From Campylobacter suis (lineage in GTDB: Bacteria > Campylobacterota > Campylobacteria > Campylobacterales > Campylobacteraceae): DNA of 64,000 nucleotides. Positions 8,467 to 18,043 of this stretch are shown one piece after another; the first letter of the stretch is position 1, and every line of letters starts with the position of its first letter. The stretch is from contig NZ_CAJHOE010000001.1 in the NCBI RefSeq assembly GCF_905120475.1, positions 310,001-374,000 of the forward strand, in the 5' to 3' direction. Below the pieces are notes generated by a model. That model did no database searches. It was not told the DNA's origin and worked only from the letters and a program-made list of their open reading frames with translations. The position numbers and the translations under genes are program-made.

Positions 8467-9389
8467 ATTTGATTTTGTATAAAATTTACAAACTCATCAC
8501 TATCATTTGGACATTTACAAACTTCATAAAACTCAAAATTTAGCTCTTTTGCGATATGTCTATACTCTATATCAAGCTCAAAAACAGTCTCTGAGTTATC
8601 CACGCAAAATGATAGGGGATAGATGAGTGCTTTTTTGTTTTGTAATTTTTTTAAAACATCACTTAAATTTGGTTCTAACCACTTTACAGGCCCTAACCGT
8701 GACTGATAAGCTAGCTTTATCTCTTTAAAATTTATATCTTTTTGACTAAGCATCGAAGTTAAAATTTTAACATGCTCATTTATATGCTTCTCGTATTTAT
8801 CGCCTTTATCTATAGTTTTTTGTGGTAAAGAGTGTACCGAAAATATCAAAGAAATTTCACTTGCTTGCACATTTGCTATCTTTTGTTTTATGTCATTTAT
8901 GATAAGCTCATTGTACTCATCGCACTCATAAAACTCAGAAATTTCACGCACTTTCGCTTTTAAATTTAGCTCATTATATGCTTTATAAAAGTCTTTTAAG
9001 CTTGATGTTATCGTTGTTATGGAGTGATGTGGATATAGTGCAAATACGATAATCTCATCAACATTAGTGTATCTAGTCAACACATCTTTGCAAAAAGGTG
9101 AGGTATAGTTCATTGCATATTCAAATTTTACATCACTTTGTGCTAGTGAGTTTAGTTTGTTGCAAAGGCTTTGTGTCAGCTTGCCAATTGGCGACTTGCC
9201 ACCTATTTGTTTATAGTTTTCTTGTGCTGGGCGAAGTCTCATTTTTACTATAAAACTAGCTAAAATTTTTCTAAAAAAATTATTTTTTATCCCCAAAATG
9301 CATGGGTCATTAAACATATTTTTAAGAAAAATTTCCACGTCATCAAGGCTACTTGCCCCACCCATATTTAGTAGTAAAATAAGTTTCAA
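8457..9389 (-). CDS. hemH: Ferrochelatase HemH
   Basis: Inserts Fe2+ into protoporphyrin IX, the last step of haem synthesis. The active-site histidine lies in FSVHSLPQK, and the conserved glutamate region is ETVFELDIEYRHIAKEL near the C-terminus. The N-terminus LLLNMGGASS is the usual HemH opening. At 310 residues it has the bacterial length. It overlaps the upstream oxidoreductase by 4 bases, so the two are probably translated together. Haem demand in this window comes from catalase, the dihaem cytochrome and CcsBA. Confidence 0.94.
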   Translation of the reverse strand: MKLILLLNMGGASSLDDVEIFLKNMFNDPCILGIKNNFFRKILASFIVKMRLRPAQENYKQIGGKSPIGKLTQSLCNKLNSLAQSDVKFEYAMNYTSPFCKDVLTRYTNVDEIIVFALYPHHSITTITSSLKDFYKAYNELNLKAKVREISEFYECDEYNELIINDIKQKIANVQASEISLIFSVHSLPQKTIDKGDKYEKHINEHVKILTSMLSQKDINFKEIKLAYQSRLGPVKWLEPNLSDVLKKLQNKKALIYPLSFCVDNSETVFELDIEYRHIAKELNFEFYEVCKCPNDSDEFVNFIQNQIKE

Positions 9390-10261
9390 GCTAAAAGTCC
9401 TTTTATTTTTATTGCGTCATCAAGGAGCGCCAGTTTGTCGCTGCCACCAGCCTGTATAAGGTCAAAAAACTCATCATAAAGCATTCTTAGTTCACTGGTT
9501 TCGGCATTTACCTTTAAATTTATCTGACCCTCATTATTTTGCTTATAAAGTTTGTTGTTTAAAAGATCGCAAAAGTAAAGTCCGCTTCTTGCGTGAACAT
9601 TTACAAAATACCTATCCAGCGAGCCAGTTAAAGAGCTTGTGATGTTTGTTAAAATTTGATTTTTAAATTTGATTTTTAAATTTGCATTGTCAGAGCTTTT
9701 TGAGTTTTCTCTATTTGTAAAAGATGAATTTAGCTCCACTATATCGCTTGCTGCGATGATTTTAGCCATATCAATGTCTTTTAAAAGCAACTCATTTACG
9801 ATATTTAAGTCTCTACCAAGAGTGGAGTGAAAAATTTCAATACTATAAACTTCTTCCTCTTTTTTAAGCTCTTTTAACAGTGAAAAAATGGTCGGGTTAA
9901 ACCTTGAACTAAAGCATAGCGCCACCCTTACATCGTTTTTATGGGCTAGATATTTCATCTGTGCAAGCTCATCCATACTTTTGCAAATAGGCAAGCATAA
10001 AAGAATGTTTTTGCAATATTTTACACACTCACAAAAAGCTTCAAAAACATCTTTTTCTTCAAGGCTAATAACTATGGCATTTGGAGCGGCATTTTCTATA
10101 AAAATTTTAAAATTTGTGTAAATTTCAGCACGGCAATACTCATCCACGCCATCGCTTTCAAACACACCGCAAACCTCAAATTTATCAGAGCGCCGAAGCT
10201 CGCTATAGTGTGCTTTTCCGCCAGTACTATAGCCAAGGATGCCAACTCGTGGTTTCATCAC
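9386..10261 (-). CDS. Gfo/Idh/MocA-family oxidoreductase
   Basis: Predicted NAD(P)-dependent dehydrogenase. The N-terminal Rossmann fold (PRVGILGYSTGGKAHYSELRR) and the segment YCKNILLCLPICKSMDELAQM place it in the Gfo/Idh/MocA superfamily. Residues beyond about 130 form the shorter C-terminal alpha/beta domain. The usual EKP motif is replaced by LPIC, so the catalytic lysine of typical members is not evident and the reaction is unknown. It may act on a sugar or a tetrapyrrole-related compound, but the only hint is translational coupling to hemH. GGAG lies 5 bases before the ATG at 10261. Confidence 0.8.
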   Translation of the reverse strand: MMKPRVGILGYSTGGKAHYSELRRSDKFEVCGVFESDGVDEYCRAEIYTNFKIFIENAAPNAIVISLEEKDVFEAFCECVKYCKNILLCLPICKSMDELAQMKYLAHKNDVRVALCFSSRFNPTIFSLLKELKKEEEVYSIEIFHSTLGRDLNIVNELLLKDIDMAKIIAASDIVELNSSFTNRENSKSSDNANLKIKFKNQILTNITSSLTGSLDRYFVNVHARSGLYFCDLLNNKLYKQNNEGQINLKVNAETSELRMLYDEFFDLIQAGGSDKLALLDDAIKIKGLLA

Positions 10262-10319
10262 GCTCCTTTGAGAATTTTGCTAGTATTATATTTACAAAAA
10301 TCTTTTAAAAAGCTAAATG

Positions 10320-10877
10320 TTAGTTTTTAAGCAGTTTTTCAACAAACGACACTATTTCTTTCATAGGTGCAGTAGGCTCAAAACGTGCTACCACATCGCC
10401 ATTTTGATCAACTATAAATTTTGTAAAATTCCACTTTACTTCGTTATTTCCTGGCTTTAAAAGCTCTGGATAATACTGCTCTATAAGCTCAACGACCGCA
10501 GATGTGAGTGGGTGGTTTGGATCTAGTCCCTTAAATGGCTGTTTGCTTGTAAGGTGCTTAAATAGTGGTATAGCATTTTCACCCCTAACATCACACCTAG
10601 CAAACATATCAAATTTTATACCAAAATTTAGCTCGCATTTGTCTAAAATTTCGGCATCGCTATCTGGTTCTTGATCCATGAATTGATTGCAAGGAAAGCC
10701 AAGTATGCAAAGTCCTTTGTCTTTAAATTTGCTATAAAGCATTTGCAGTTCGTCGTATTGCGGAGTAAAGCCACAAAGGCTAGCGGTATTTACGATTAGC
10801 AAAACCTTGCCCTTATAATCACTTAGATACTTGTCTGCGCCATTTATTGACCTAACTTTAAAGTCATAAATTTCCAT
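10320..10877 (-). CDS. Glutathione peroxidase family protein (thiol peroxidase type)
   Basis: Thioredoxin-fold peroxidase that reduces hydroperoxides. The catalytic Cys is in NTASLCGFTPQY, the Gln in GFPCNQFMDQEP and the Trp in VKWNFTKF, completing the Cys/Gln/Trp set. Bacterial members usually use thioredoxin rather than glutathione. An in-frame ATG at 10907 would add ten residues, but the start at 10877 has GGAG 7 bases upstream and gives the family-typical beginning MEIYDFKV. It appears to be a single-gene transcript. Confidence 0.93.
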   Translation of the reverse strand: MEIYDFKVRSINGADKYLSDYKGKVLLIVNTASLCGFTPQYDELQMLYSKFKDKGLCILGFPCNQFMDQEPDSDAEILDKCELNFGIKFDMFARCDVRGENAIPLFKHLTSKQPFKGLDPNHPLTSAVVELIEQYYPELLKPGNNEVKWNFTKFIVDQNGDVVARFEPTAPMKEIVSFVEKLLKN

Positions 10878-10983
10878 TTTTTTGCTCCATTTTATGGTTT
10901 TTATCATTATAGCACCCGTTTTATAAAATTAAAAACAAATTTTCGCTAAAATCTAGTATTTTAAACTAAAAATAGGAAACACA

Positions 10984-13539
10984 ATGGCAAATTTTGATGT
11001 TAGACAAGCTTATTTAGATTTTTTTAAAAACAAGGGACATGAGGTTATCGCTTCAGCTCCGCTCGTGCCAAACGATGCGACACTTCTTTTTACAAACGCT
11101 GGAATGGTGCCGTTTAAGAGCATTTTTACAGGCGAAGTCCCACGCCCGACACCACCCATTCGCACTAGCTGTCAGACCTGCATAAGAGCGGGCGGAAAGC
11201 ACAACGACCTTGATAATGTCGGCTACACCGCACGCCACCATACATTTTTTGAAATGCTTGGAAATTTCAGCTTTGGTGAGTATTTTAAAACGGACGCGAT
11301 AGCTTATGCGTGGGAGTTTGTGACAGAGGTGCTAAAACTGCCAAAAGACCGCCTTTATGTAACCGTGCATGAAAACGATGATGAGGCTTATGAGATATGG
11401 CAAAAGCACATCGAAAAAGAGAGAATTTATAAATTTGGCGATAAAGATAACTTCTGGCAGATGGGCGATACTGGTCCGTGTGGTCCGTGTAGCGAGATAT
11501 TTTACGATCAAGGTGCGGAGCATTTTAACACGAGTGAAGACTATATGGGCGGAGATGGCGACCGCTTTTTGGAGATCTGGAACCTAGTCTTTATGCAGTT
11601 TGAAAGAAGCGAGAATGGCACTATGAGCCCACTTCCAAAGCCAAGTATCGACACTGGCATGGGACTTGAGAGAGTTAGCGCGATAATGCAAGGCAAATTT
11701 AGCAACTACGATAGCGATCTTTTTATGCCTTACATTGACGCAGTGGCTGGGCTTTGCGGTAAGAAGTATGAGTATGAGAGCGGGGCAAGTTACCGCGTGA
11801 TAAGCGATCATATACGCTCGGTTACATTTTTACTAGCTCAGGGTGTAAATTTTGACAAAGAGGGGCGTGGATACGTGCTTCGACGAATTTTACGCCGTGC
11901 GGTAAGGCATGGATATCTGCTTGGTATAAAAGAGCCATTTATGTATAAGCTTGTCGATGTCGTGGTCGCTCAAATGGGCTCACACTACACCTATCTGGCT
12001 GAAAAACAACAGAGCGTAAAAGAGCAGATAAGGCTTGAAGAGGAGAGATTTTTCACTACTATCGCGAGTGGGCTTGAGCTGTTTAATGACGAACTAGCAA
12101 AGACAAAGGGCGTATTTAGCGGTGATGTGGCGTTTAAGCTTTACGATACTTACGGCTTTCCGCTTGATCTAACGGCTGATATGCTAAGGGATAAGGGGTT
12201 AAAGGTCGATGAGGCTAGGTTTGATGAGCTGATGGCGGAGCAAAAGGCTCGCGCAAAGGCTGCTTGGAAAGGTAGCGGGGATAAGAGTGCAAAGGGCGAT
12301 TTTAAGGAGCTTTTAGAGGAATTTGGTGAGAATAAATTTATAGGCTATGAAAGCTTAGAGAGCAATAGTAAAATTTTAGCCCTGCTAGATAGCGAGTATA
12401 AAAGAGTGCAAAGCTTGGGCGTGGGTGAGCGTGGCTGGGTGATGCTAGATAGCACTCCGTTTTACGCTCAAAGTGGCGGTCAAAAGGGTGATAGCGGTGA
12501 GTTTGCAAATAAGGCAAATGTGCTTGATACACAAAAATTTCACGGGCTAAATTTATCGTGTGTTGAAGCAAGTGAAAATTTAAGCGTGGGCGATGAGATA
12601 AAAGCTGTTGTAAGTAGCGAACGCACCGAGATAGCACGCCATCACAGCGCGACACACCTACTTCACGCAGCACTTCGTAAAATTTTAGGCTCACATGTAG
12701 CTCAGGCTGGTTCAAGCGTGGAAACAAATAAGCTTAGATTTGACTTTTCACATCCTAAGGCACTTACAAGCGAAGAGCTTGACAAGATCGAGGCTTTTGT
12801 AAATTTAGCCATCGTAAATGGGGCGGTCGCAAAGACTGAGATAATGGATATAGAAGCCGCTAAAAATAGCGGTGCGATCGCACTTTTTGGCGAAAAATAT
12901 GATGAGAAGGTGCGAGTGCTAAGCTTTGGCGATGTGAGCAAAGAGCTTTGCGGTGGAACGCATGTAAAAAATATCAATGAAATCGGCGCGTTTTTTATCG
13001 TAAAAGAAAGTGGCGTGAGTGCGGGAGTAAGGCGAATTGAGGCGATTTGCTCAAGCTCGGCACTAGAGTATGCACAAAGTTTAAGAAAAGAGCTTGATGA
13101 GATAAAAACTGAGCTAAAAAGTGTTGAGCCGATGATGGCTATAAAAAAGCTAAAAGATGAGATAAAGAACTTAAAACAAAAGGCTAAAAACGCTGCAAGT
13201 TCTCAAAATTTAGACTTTTTTGATGTGAGTGGGGTTAAGGTCTGTATAGCGGTCGCTGAGAGTGGCGATATAAAAACGATGATAGATGAGTTTAAAAATC
13301 AGCACGAAAAGGCCGCTATAATGCTAATGCAAGTCGTTAGTGATGATAAAATTTTAATCACCGCTGGTGTGAAAAACGCAAGCATTAAGGCTGGTGAGTG
13401 GGTTAAGATGGCGGCACAAATTTTAGGCGGAAATGGTGGCGGAAAGGACGATTTTGCAACGGCTGGTGGCAAAAACGCACAAGAGCTTGAAAATGCTGTG
13501 AGATCAGCGATAGAGTTTGTAAAAGAAAAATTAGCGTAA
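10984..13539 (+). CDS. alaS: Alanyl-tRNA synthetase
   Basis: Charges tRNA-Ala. Class II catalytic domain with [19 protein letters not shown] (motif 1/2 region), tRNA-recognition helices, an editing domain with the zinc-binding [12 protein letters not shown] and [13 protein letters not shown], and a C-terminal coiled-coil/DHHA1-like domain ending in [16 protein letters not shown]. At 851 residues it is the normal bacterial length. AGGAA precedes the ATG. Its stop shares a base with the next start (TAATG). Confidence 0.98.
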   Translation: MANFDVRQAYLDFFKNKGHEVIASAPLVPNDATLLFTNAGMVPFKSIFTGEVPRPTPPIRTSCQTCIRAGGKHNDLDNVGYTARHHTFFEMLGNFSFGEYFKTDAIAYAWEFVTEVLKLPKDRLYVTVHENDDEAYEIWQKHIEKERIYKFGDKDNFWQMGDTGPCGPCSEIFYDQGAEHFNTSEDYMGGDGDRFLEIWNLVFMQFERSENGTMSPLPKPSIDTGMGLERVSAIMQGKFSNYDSDLFMPYIDAVAGLCGKKYEYESGASYRVISDHIRSVTFLLAQGVNFDKEGRGYVLRRILRRAVRHGYLLGIKEPFMYKLVDVVVAQMGSHYTYLAEKQQSVKEQIRLEEERFFTTIASGLELFNDELAKTKGVFSGDVAFKLYDTYGFPLDLTADMLRDKGLKVDEARFDELMAEQKARAKAAWKGSGDKSAKGDFKELLEEFGENKFIGYESLESNSKILALLDSEYKRVQSLGVGERGWVMLDSTPFYAQSGGQKGDSGEFANKANVLDTQKFHGLNLSCVEASENLSVGDEIKAVVSSERTEIARHHSATHLLHAALRKILGSHVAQAGSSVETNKLRFDFSHPKALTSEELDKIEAFVNLAIVNGAVAKTEIMDIEAAKNSGAIALFGEKYDEKVRVLSFGDVSKELCGGTHVKNINEIGAFFIVKESGVSAGVRRIEAICSSSALEYAQSLRKELDEIKTELKSVEPMMAIKKLKDEIKNLKQKAKNAASSQNLDFFDVSGVKVCIAVAESGDIKTMIDEFKNQHEKAAIMLMQVVSDDKILITAGVKNASIKAGEWVKMAAQILGGNGGGKDDFATAGGKNAQELENAVRSAIEFVKEKLA

Positions 13540-14033
13540 TGGAACCAAGTTACAATATCGCATTTGCCAGACTCGGACACTTTGTGCCATTTTTGCACAT
13601 GGTGGCGGTAGCTCTTTTGATGGGGATCCAGGCTAGCTTTTGGGTGATATTTCGCTTTTTTATGAAGGAATTTTTGGAGCGAAAACTCTATGAAGAGATA
13701 TTAAGGGCTATAAAATTTTTTGGTTACGCAAGTGTCTTTCTTGTCGTTATTATTTTTATCACGGGTTTTATGCTGGGCAACACAGACACCATAAAAAGTG
13801 CTGACCCAATGGCAAATGCTATACTCGCAACAAAGCATTTTTTGTCTGGGTTGATACTTGTAAATACCGTTTATATCGGTTTTGTGCGCTTAAAGAGCTT
13901 AAAAGCACTAAATGCTGGAGATATGATAGAAGCGCATGAAAATTTGATAATTATCTTAAAATATTTTATACCTTTTAGTGCTGTTATTTGTGTCGGCACT
14001 GTCTATCTTGGCGTTGCGTATAGGTGTTTTTAG
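13539..14033 (+). CDS. Conserved four-helix inner-membrane protein
   Basis: Not assigned to a named family. The 164 residues contain about four hydrophobic segments (near residues 13-40, 61-82, 96-115 and 140-158). Histidines sit at or near helix ends (His14, His20, His98), a pattern also seen in CopD-like and haem-interacting membrane proteins, but too weak to assign. It is coupled to alaS by a one-base overlap and to maf by TAGTG, so it is part of the alaS-maf-pbpA transcript. In C. jejuni I recall alaS followed directly by maf, which would make this gene an insertion. Confidence 0.75.
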   Translation: MEPSYNIAFARLGHFVPFLHMVAVALLMGIQASFWVIFRFFMKEFLERKLYEEILRAIKFFGYASVFLVVIIFITGFMLGNTDTIKSADPMANAILATKHFLSGLILVNTVYIGFVRLKSLKALNAGDMIEAHENLIIILKYFIPFSAVICVGTVYLGVAYRCF

Positions 14034-14578
14034 TGATAGTTCTTGCATCAAGTTCGCAAACTAGAGCAAAAATTTTAACTGAAGCTGACATTAGCTTTAG
14101 GCAAATTTCGTTTGATTATGATGAGAGTTTGGTTGCTAAAGATTTAAGCCCAAATGCCTATGTTTTAGCTGTTGTAAAATCTAAAAAGAAGCAGTTTTTA
14201 AATGCTTATGCAGATATTTTTGATGTGCTTTTTGCTGATAGTTGCGTTGTGTGTGATGGTAAAATTTTAGGAAAACCAAAAGATAAAGATGATGCAAAAA
14301 GACTGCTTGATATGCAGAGTGAAAATAGCGCTAGTGTTGTTACTGCTATGATATTTTATTCTAAAAAATTTGAGCTTATAAATGTGAGCTGTACGACTTA
14401 TAAGTTTGCAAAATTTGATGAAACCGAAGTTGATAACTATATCGCCAGTGGGCTTTGTATGGATAAGGCTGGAGCCATGATGGTTGAGGGGTTTAACAAG
14501 CGCTATATCCTCTCGCAGGTAGGCGATACAAGCACCGCTCGCGGACTAAATGTAGAAATTTTAAAGGCATTTTTATGA
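14033..14578 (+). CDS. maf: Maf-family nucleotide pyrophosphatase
   Basis: House-cleaning NTP pyrophosphatase that hydrolyses modified or non-canonical nucleotides, linked to septum control in other bacteria. The family signature VLASSSQTRAKIL is at the N-terminus, ADSCVVCDGKILGKPKD carries the catalytic acidic residue, and KAGAMMVEGFN matches the later conserved block. I chose the GTG at 14033, which overlaps the previous stop as TAGTG and gives the family-typical M-I-V-L-A-S-S-S. A GTG at 14024 would add three residues. It overlaps pbpA by 4 bases (ATGA). Confidence 0.88.
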   Translation: MIVLASSSQTRAKILTEADISFRQISFDYDESLVAKDLSPNAYVLAVVKSKKKQFLNAYADIFDVLFADSCVVCDGKILGKPKDKDDAKRLLDMQSENSASVVTAMIFYSKKFELINVSCTTYKFAKFDETEVDNYIASGLCMDKAGAMMVEGFNKRYILSQVGDTSTARGLNVEILKAFL

Positions 14579-16530
14579 GATATATTTTGACTCTATTTTT
14601 CTTGGGTTGCGCCGTGCTTGCTGGCGGATTTGTTTATATTTATTCGCATGTTCGTTTTGACGCTTTTGATGTGATTGATTATAAACCAAAGCTTGCTACC
14701 CAAATTTATGATACAAACAACGAGCTTATAGCAAATGTCTTTGAAGAAAACCGCGTATATGTAGCGTACGATAATATCCCAGCTAGGCTTATAGAGGCTC
14801 TTGTAGCGATCGAGGATACGAGCTATTTTGAGCATGGCGGAATAAATGCCGAGGCTATTATGCGTGCGCTTATAAAAGACATTAAGGCTGGTAAATTTGT
14901 TGAGGGAGCGAGTACATTAACTCAACAGCTTGTGAAAAATTTAGCCCTTTCAAGCGAAAAAAAGATAATGCGAAAGCTAAAAGAGATGGTTTTGGCTATA
15001 AAAATTGATAATGAACTTACAAAAGAGGAAGTTATAGAGCGGTACTTAAATCATGTCTATTTTGGGCATGGATATTACGGTGTTAAAACTGCCGCGCAAG
15101 GATATTTTCGCAAAGAGCTTGACCAGCTAAGCTTAAAAGAGATGGCGATACTTGTTGGCTTGCCAAAAGCGCCAAGTTCATACGATCCGACAAAACACCT
15201 TGATCTGTCTTTGGGGCGCGCAAACAGAGTGCTTGAGCGTATGTATAATATTGGCTGGATAAATGAGGATGAGTATAGAAAAAGTATGCTTGAAGAGCCA
15301 GCTGTTTTTGATGACACCTTAAGTCGAAACAAGGCTCCTTATGTGGTTGATGAGATTATAAAAGAGCTTTCAAAAAAGGTTGATGATATAAAAACTGGTG
15401 GATATAGGGTCGTAAGCACGGTTGATCTTGATGTGCAAAAGATGGCAAATGACTCCCTTGTATTTGGTTATAAAGAAATTTTAAAGCGCGACAAAAAAGC
15501 AAATGCAAATGTGTTAAATGGCGCAATAGTCGTCACTCGTCCACAAACTGGTGAGATACTTGCTCTTGTTGGCGGGGTTGATTATGCAAAGAGTAACTAT
15601 AACCGTGCTACCCAAAGTCGCCGCCAGCCAGGCTCTAGCTTTAAACCATTTATCTATCAGATAGCTCTTGATAGTGGTTGCTCTGTGGTCTCTCAGATTG
15701 CTGATATAGCAAGAAGTTTTAGTATGGGTAATGGCGAAGAGTGGACACCAAAAAACTATGGCGGCGGCTTTAGCGGGTTTATAAGCATCAAAGAGGCTCT
15801 TACGAAGTCACGAAATTTAGCTACTATCAATATGCTAAGCGATCTTGGTTTAAGTAGAGTTAAAAACGAACTTGAACGCATGGGCTTTAATGGAATTCCT
15901 GAAAATTTATCTATCGCTCTTGGTAGCTTTGGCATCTCTCTTGTTGAGTTTGCCAAAGCTTACTCTATGTTTCCAAACGAGGGCGAAGTTGTCGAGCCGA
16001 CTCTTATAAAAAGTGTTGAAAATAGATTTGGTCATTTTATAAAATTTGAGCCAAATCGCTATCAAGTAACAAAACCTGAGCAGGCATTTTTGATGACTAC
16101 GCTTATGCGAAATGTTGTAGAAAACGGCACTGGTAAAAATGCTAAAACATCTGGTATACAAATAGCTGGCAAAACTGGCACGACAAACAACAACATAGAT
16201 GCGTGGTTTGCTGGATATAGCCCAGATGTTCAGGCTATAATATGGTATGGAAATGATGACAACACCCCGATGAAAAAGGTTGAAGGAGGTGGCAGGACGG
16301 CGGCACCTGTATTTAAGCACTTTATGCAACTTTATGCAAAGCAGTATCCAAATTTAAGACGAAATTTTATACAACCTGATGGTGTTTTTAAGGCAAATTT
16401 TGAAGGCAAAGATGAGTTTTATACAAGTGACTCTCCTTTGCCAAAGAGTATGATGATGCCTGAAATTCCAGTTGATATGTCAGATATCCCACAAGGCGAT
16501 GGCGATGTAAACGAGGAGATGATATTTTGA
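14575..16530 (+). CDS. pbpA: Class A penicillin-binding protein 1A
   Basis: Bifunctional peptidoglycan synthase. It has an N-terminal signal anchor (residues 3-24). A GT51 transglycosylase domain follows, with catalytic Glu80 in EDTSYFEHGG and the block GASTLTQQLVKNL. The transpeptidase domain has SxxK at Ser354-Lys357 (QPGSSFKPF), SRN at 412-414 and KTGTTNN near residue 525. At 651 residues it is a compact PBP1A without the long C-terminal extension of enteric forms. It is coupled to maf upstream and to the helix-hairpin-helix gene downstream by 4-base overlaps. Confidence 0.95.
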   Translation: MRYILTLFFLGCAVLAGGFVYIYSHVRFDAFDVIDYKPKLATQIYDTNNELIANVFEENRVYVAYDNIPARLIEALVAIEDTSYFEHGGINAEAIMRALIKDIKAGKFVEGASTLTQQLVKNLALSSEKKIMRKLKEMVLAIKIDNELTKEEVIERYLNHVYFGHGYYGVKTAAQGYFRKELDQLSLKEMAILVGLPKAPSSYDPTKHLDLSLGRANRVLERMYNIGWINEDEYRKSMLEEPAVFDDTLSRNKAPYVVDEIIKELSKKVDDIKTGGYRVVSTVDLDVQKMANDSLVFGYKEILKRDKKANANVLNGAIVVTRPQTGEILALVGGVDYAKSNYNRATQSRRQPGSSFKPFIYQIALDSGCSVVSQIADIARSFSMGNGEEWTPKNYGGGFSGFISIKEALTKSRNLATINMLSDLGLSRVKNELERMGFNGIPENLSIALGSFGISLVEFAKAYSMFPNEGEVVEPTLIKSVENRFGHFIKFEPNRYQVTKPEQAFLMTTLMRNVVENGTGKNAKTSGIQIAGKTGTTNNNIDAWFAGYSPDVQAIIWYGNDDNTPMKKVEGGGRTAAPVFKHFMQLYAKQYPNLRRNFIQPDGVFKANFEGKDEFYTSDSPLPKSMMMPEIPVDMSDIPQGDGDVNEEMIF

Positions 16531-16850
16531 AAATATTTAAAATTTTAGCCTTAACTACATTTTTAACAGCTTACTCTCTTGCACTAGATTTAAATACGGC
16601 AAGTAGTAAAGAGTTAATGTCGCTTGGACTTAACAAAACTGAAGCCTTAAATATCATAAAATATCGAAAAGTAAGAAAATTTACTAGCACTAATGAGCTT
16701 TTTAAGGTGCGTGGATTAAGTAGCGAAAAGGCAAATAAGATAATAGACAAAGTGGCAGTTGCTACTAAAAAAGTATCAAAAAAGTCGCCTAAAAAAGATA
16801 CGAAGAGCGATAAAAAGCTAAAACCTAAAAAGTACTCAAAAAAGAGTTAA
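16527..16850 (+). CDS. Secreted helix-hairpin-helix protein, ComEA-like
   Basis: Predicted periplasmic DNA-binding protein. An N-terminal signal peptide ends around SLA (residue 19). A tandem helix-hairpin-helix module follows, starting LDLNTASSKELMSLGL and continuing through YRKVRKF and LFKVRGLSSEKANKII. The last 30 residues are extremely lysine-rich (KKVSKKSPKKDTKSDKK). ComEA-type proteins pull incoming DNA across the periplasm in natural transformation. The lysine tail could bind DNA or cell-wall polymer. Its start overlaps the pbpA stop (ATGA), an unusual partner for a competence gene. Confidence 0.85.
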   Translation: MKIFKILALTTFLTAYSLALDLNTASSKELMSLGLNKTEALNIIKYRKVRKFTSTNELFKVRGLSSEKANKIIDKVAVATKKVSKKSPKKDTKSDKKLKPKKYSKKS

Positions 16851-16857
16851 AATGAGT

Positions 16858-16882
16858 GGGGCAAGCTTGTCTGCCCCTTTTT
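16858..16882 (+). terminator. Rho-independent terminator after the alaS-pbpA-HHH run
   Basis: A 6-bp GC-rich stem GGGGCA/TGCCCC with an 8-base loop is followed directly by TTTTT. It lies 8 bases after the helix-hairpin-helix stop and just before the convergent cupin gene. The U-run is only on the plus strand. Confidence 0.8.
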
Positions 16883-16886
16883 GTGT

Positions 16887-17216
16887 TTATTTTAAAACAC
16901 TAAAAACACGGCTTACATCATCATTTTTGCTAAGGCTTAGGCGAACGATTGAGTTTTGTAATGCTATGAGTGAGTGAGGGACATTTGCGTCAAGCGTTAT
17001 CATATCAAGCTCATTTAGCTCTATGCTTTCTTGATTTACACCAAATTCTATCTGCCCTTTTAAAATTTGTACGCTAATGGCACCTGGAGCTTGATGTTCT
17101 TTCATAACAGCACCTTTTTCCAGGTTTATGCGTATCTCTTTTGTGCCATTCATTTCGTGCATTTTTGTGACTGTAACGCCGTTAAATTTTTTATCTTTCC
17201 AAACTAATTTTTCCAT
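16887..17216 (-). CDS. Small single-domain cupin protein
   Basis: A 109-residue beta-barrel of the cupin_2 type. The metal-site region is the first motif KEHQAPGAISVQILKGQIEF (one His, with Glu) and the second LDANVPHSLIALQ (one His). The usual first-motif HxH is reduced to a single His, so metal binding may be atypical. No substrate can be assigned; such proteins can be small-molecule sensors or isomerases. GGAT and a poly-A stretch precede the ATG at 17216. It appears to be a single-gene transcript converging on the terminator at 16858-16882. Confidence 0.82.
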   Translation of the reverse strand: MEKLVWKDKKFNGVTVTKMHEMNGTKEIRINLEKGAVMKEHQAPGAISVQILKGQIEFGVNQESIELNELDMITLDANVPHSLIALQNSIVRLSLSKNDDVSRVFSVLK

Positions 17217-17299
17217 CTTTTATCCTTTTTTAAAAATTTCAGCTATTTTATACTAAACGATAAAAAATTTCATTGATTTATATTAAGAGTTTTTTAGTC

Positions 17300-18034
17300 T
17301 TAAAAATGAAAAAGATTTAGAAATTTTTTTGCACGCTCACTTTTTGGATTTGAGAAAAACTCATTAGGACTGCTTTGCTCAACTATCTCGCCAGCATCCA
17401 TAAAAACTATCCTATCAGCCACTTTTTGTGCAAATTCCATCTCATGAGTTACTATTAGCATAGTCATGCCATCTTTTGCAAGTCCCAAAATAACATCCAA
17501 AACCTCGCGCACTATCTCTGGATCAAGCGCAGCTGTAACTTCATCAAACAACATCAGATCTGGCTTCATGCAAAGTGCCCTGACAATTGCTATGCGTTGT
17601 TTTTGACCGCCTGAAAGTTCTTTTGGATAGGCAAATTTTTTATTTGTAAGACCCACTTTTTCGAGCCACATATCAGCCTCTTTTTCAACATCTTTGCGCT
17701 CTCTGCCCTGTGCTTTTACGGGACCAAGTAGGATATTTTCAAGCACATTCATATGTTCAAAAAGCTCATAGTTTTGAAAGACCATACCAACGCGCTGGCG
17801 CATTTTATTCCAGTTTTTATACTCTTTTGTTACAACATCTGAATTTATTACTATCTCTCCACTAGCTATGCTTTCAAGCCCATTTATACAGCGTAGTGTT
17901 GTTGACTTTCCGCATCCTGAAGGCCCTAAAAAAACGACTACTTCGCCCTGTTCTACTTGTAGATTGATATCTTTTAACGCGTGCATTTGCCCATAAAATT
18001 TATTAACATTTTTTAGCTCTAAAATATAACTCAA
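17300..18034 (-). CDS. Polar amino-acid ABC transporter ATPase (GlnQ/PebC type)
   Basis: ATP-binding subunit of a PAAT-family importer. Walker A is GPSGCGKST, the signature LSGGQKQR, and Walker B with the D-loop LMLFDEVTAALDPE. The DEVTAALD form is what I recall for Campylobacter PebC. At 244 residues it has the standard length. It is the last gene of a three-gene operon, 9 bases after a permease. The closest well-known relative is the aspartate/glutamate transporter PEB1 of C. jejuni, but substrate specificity lies in the binding protein, which is not encoded here. Confidence 0.92.
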   Translation of the reverse strand: MSYILELKNVNKFYGQMHALKDINLQVEQGEVVVFLGPSGCGKSTTLRCINGLESIASGEIVINSDVVTKEYKNWNKMRQRVGMVFQNYELFEHMNVLENILLGPVKAQGRERKDVEKEADMWLEKVGLTNKKFAYPKELSGGQKQRIAIVRALCMKPDLMLFDEVTAALDPEIVREVLDVILGLAKDGMTMLIVTHEMEFAQKVADRIVFMDAGEIVEQSSPNEFFSNPKSERAKKFLNLFHF

Positions 18035-18043
18035 ATTTACTCC

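Noticed and set aside
12338-12727. A 129-codon open frame antisense to alaS
   Set aside because: It lies wholly opposite a strongly conserved gene, its translation shows no domain, and no ribosome site precedes it.
15907-16329. A 140-codon open frame antisense to pbpA
   Set aside because: It is opposite the transpeptidase domain of PBP1A and has no family resemblance; it is a codon-usage shadow.
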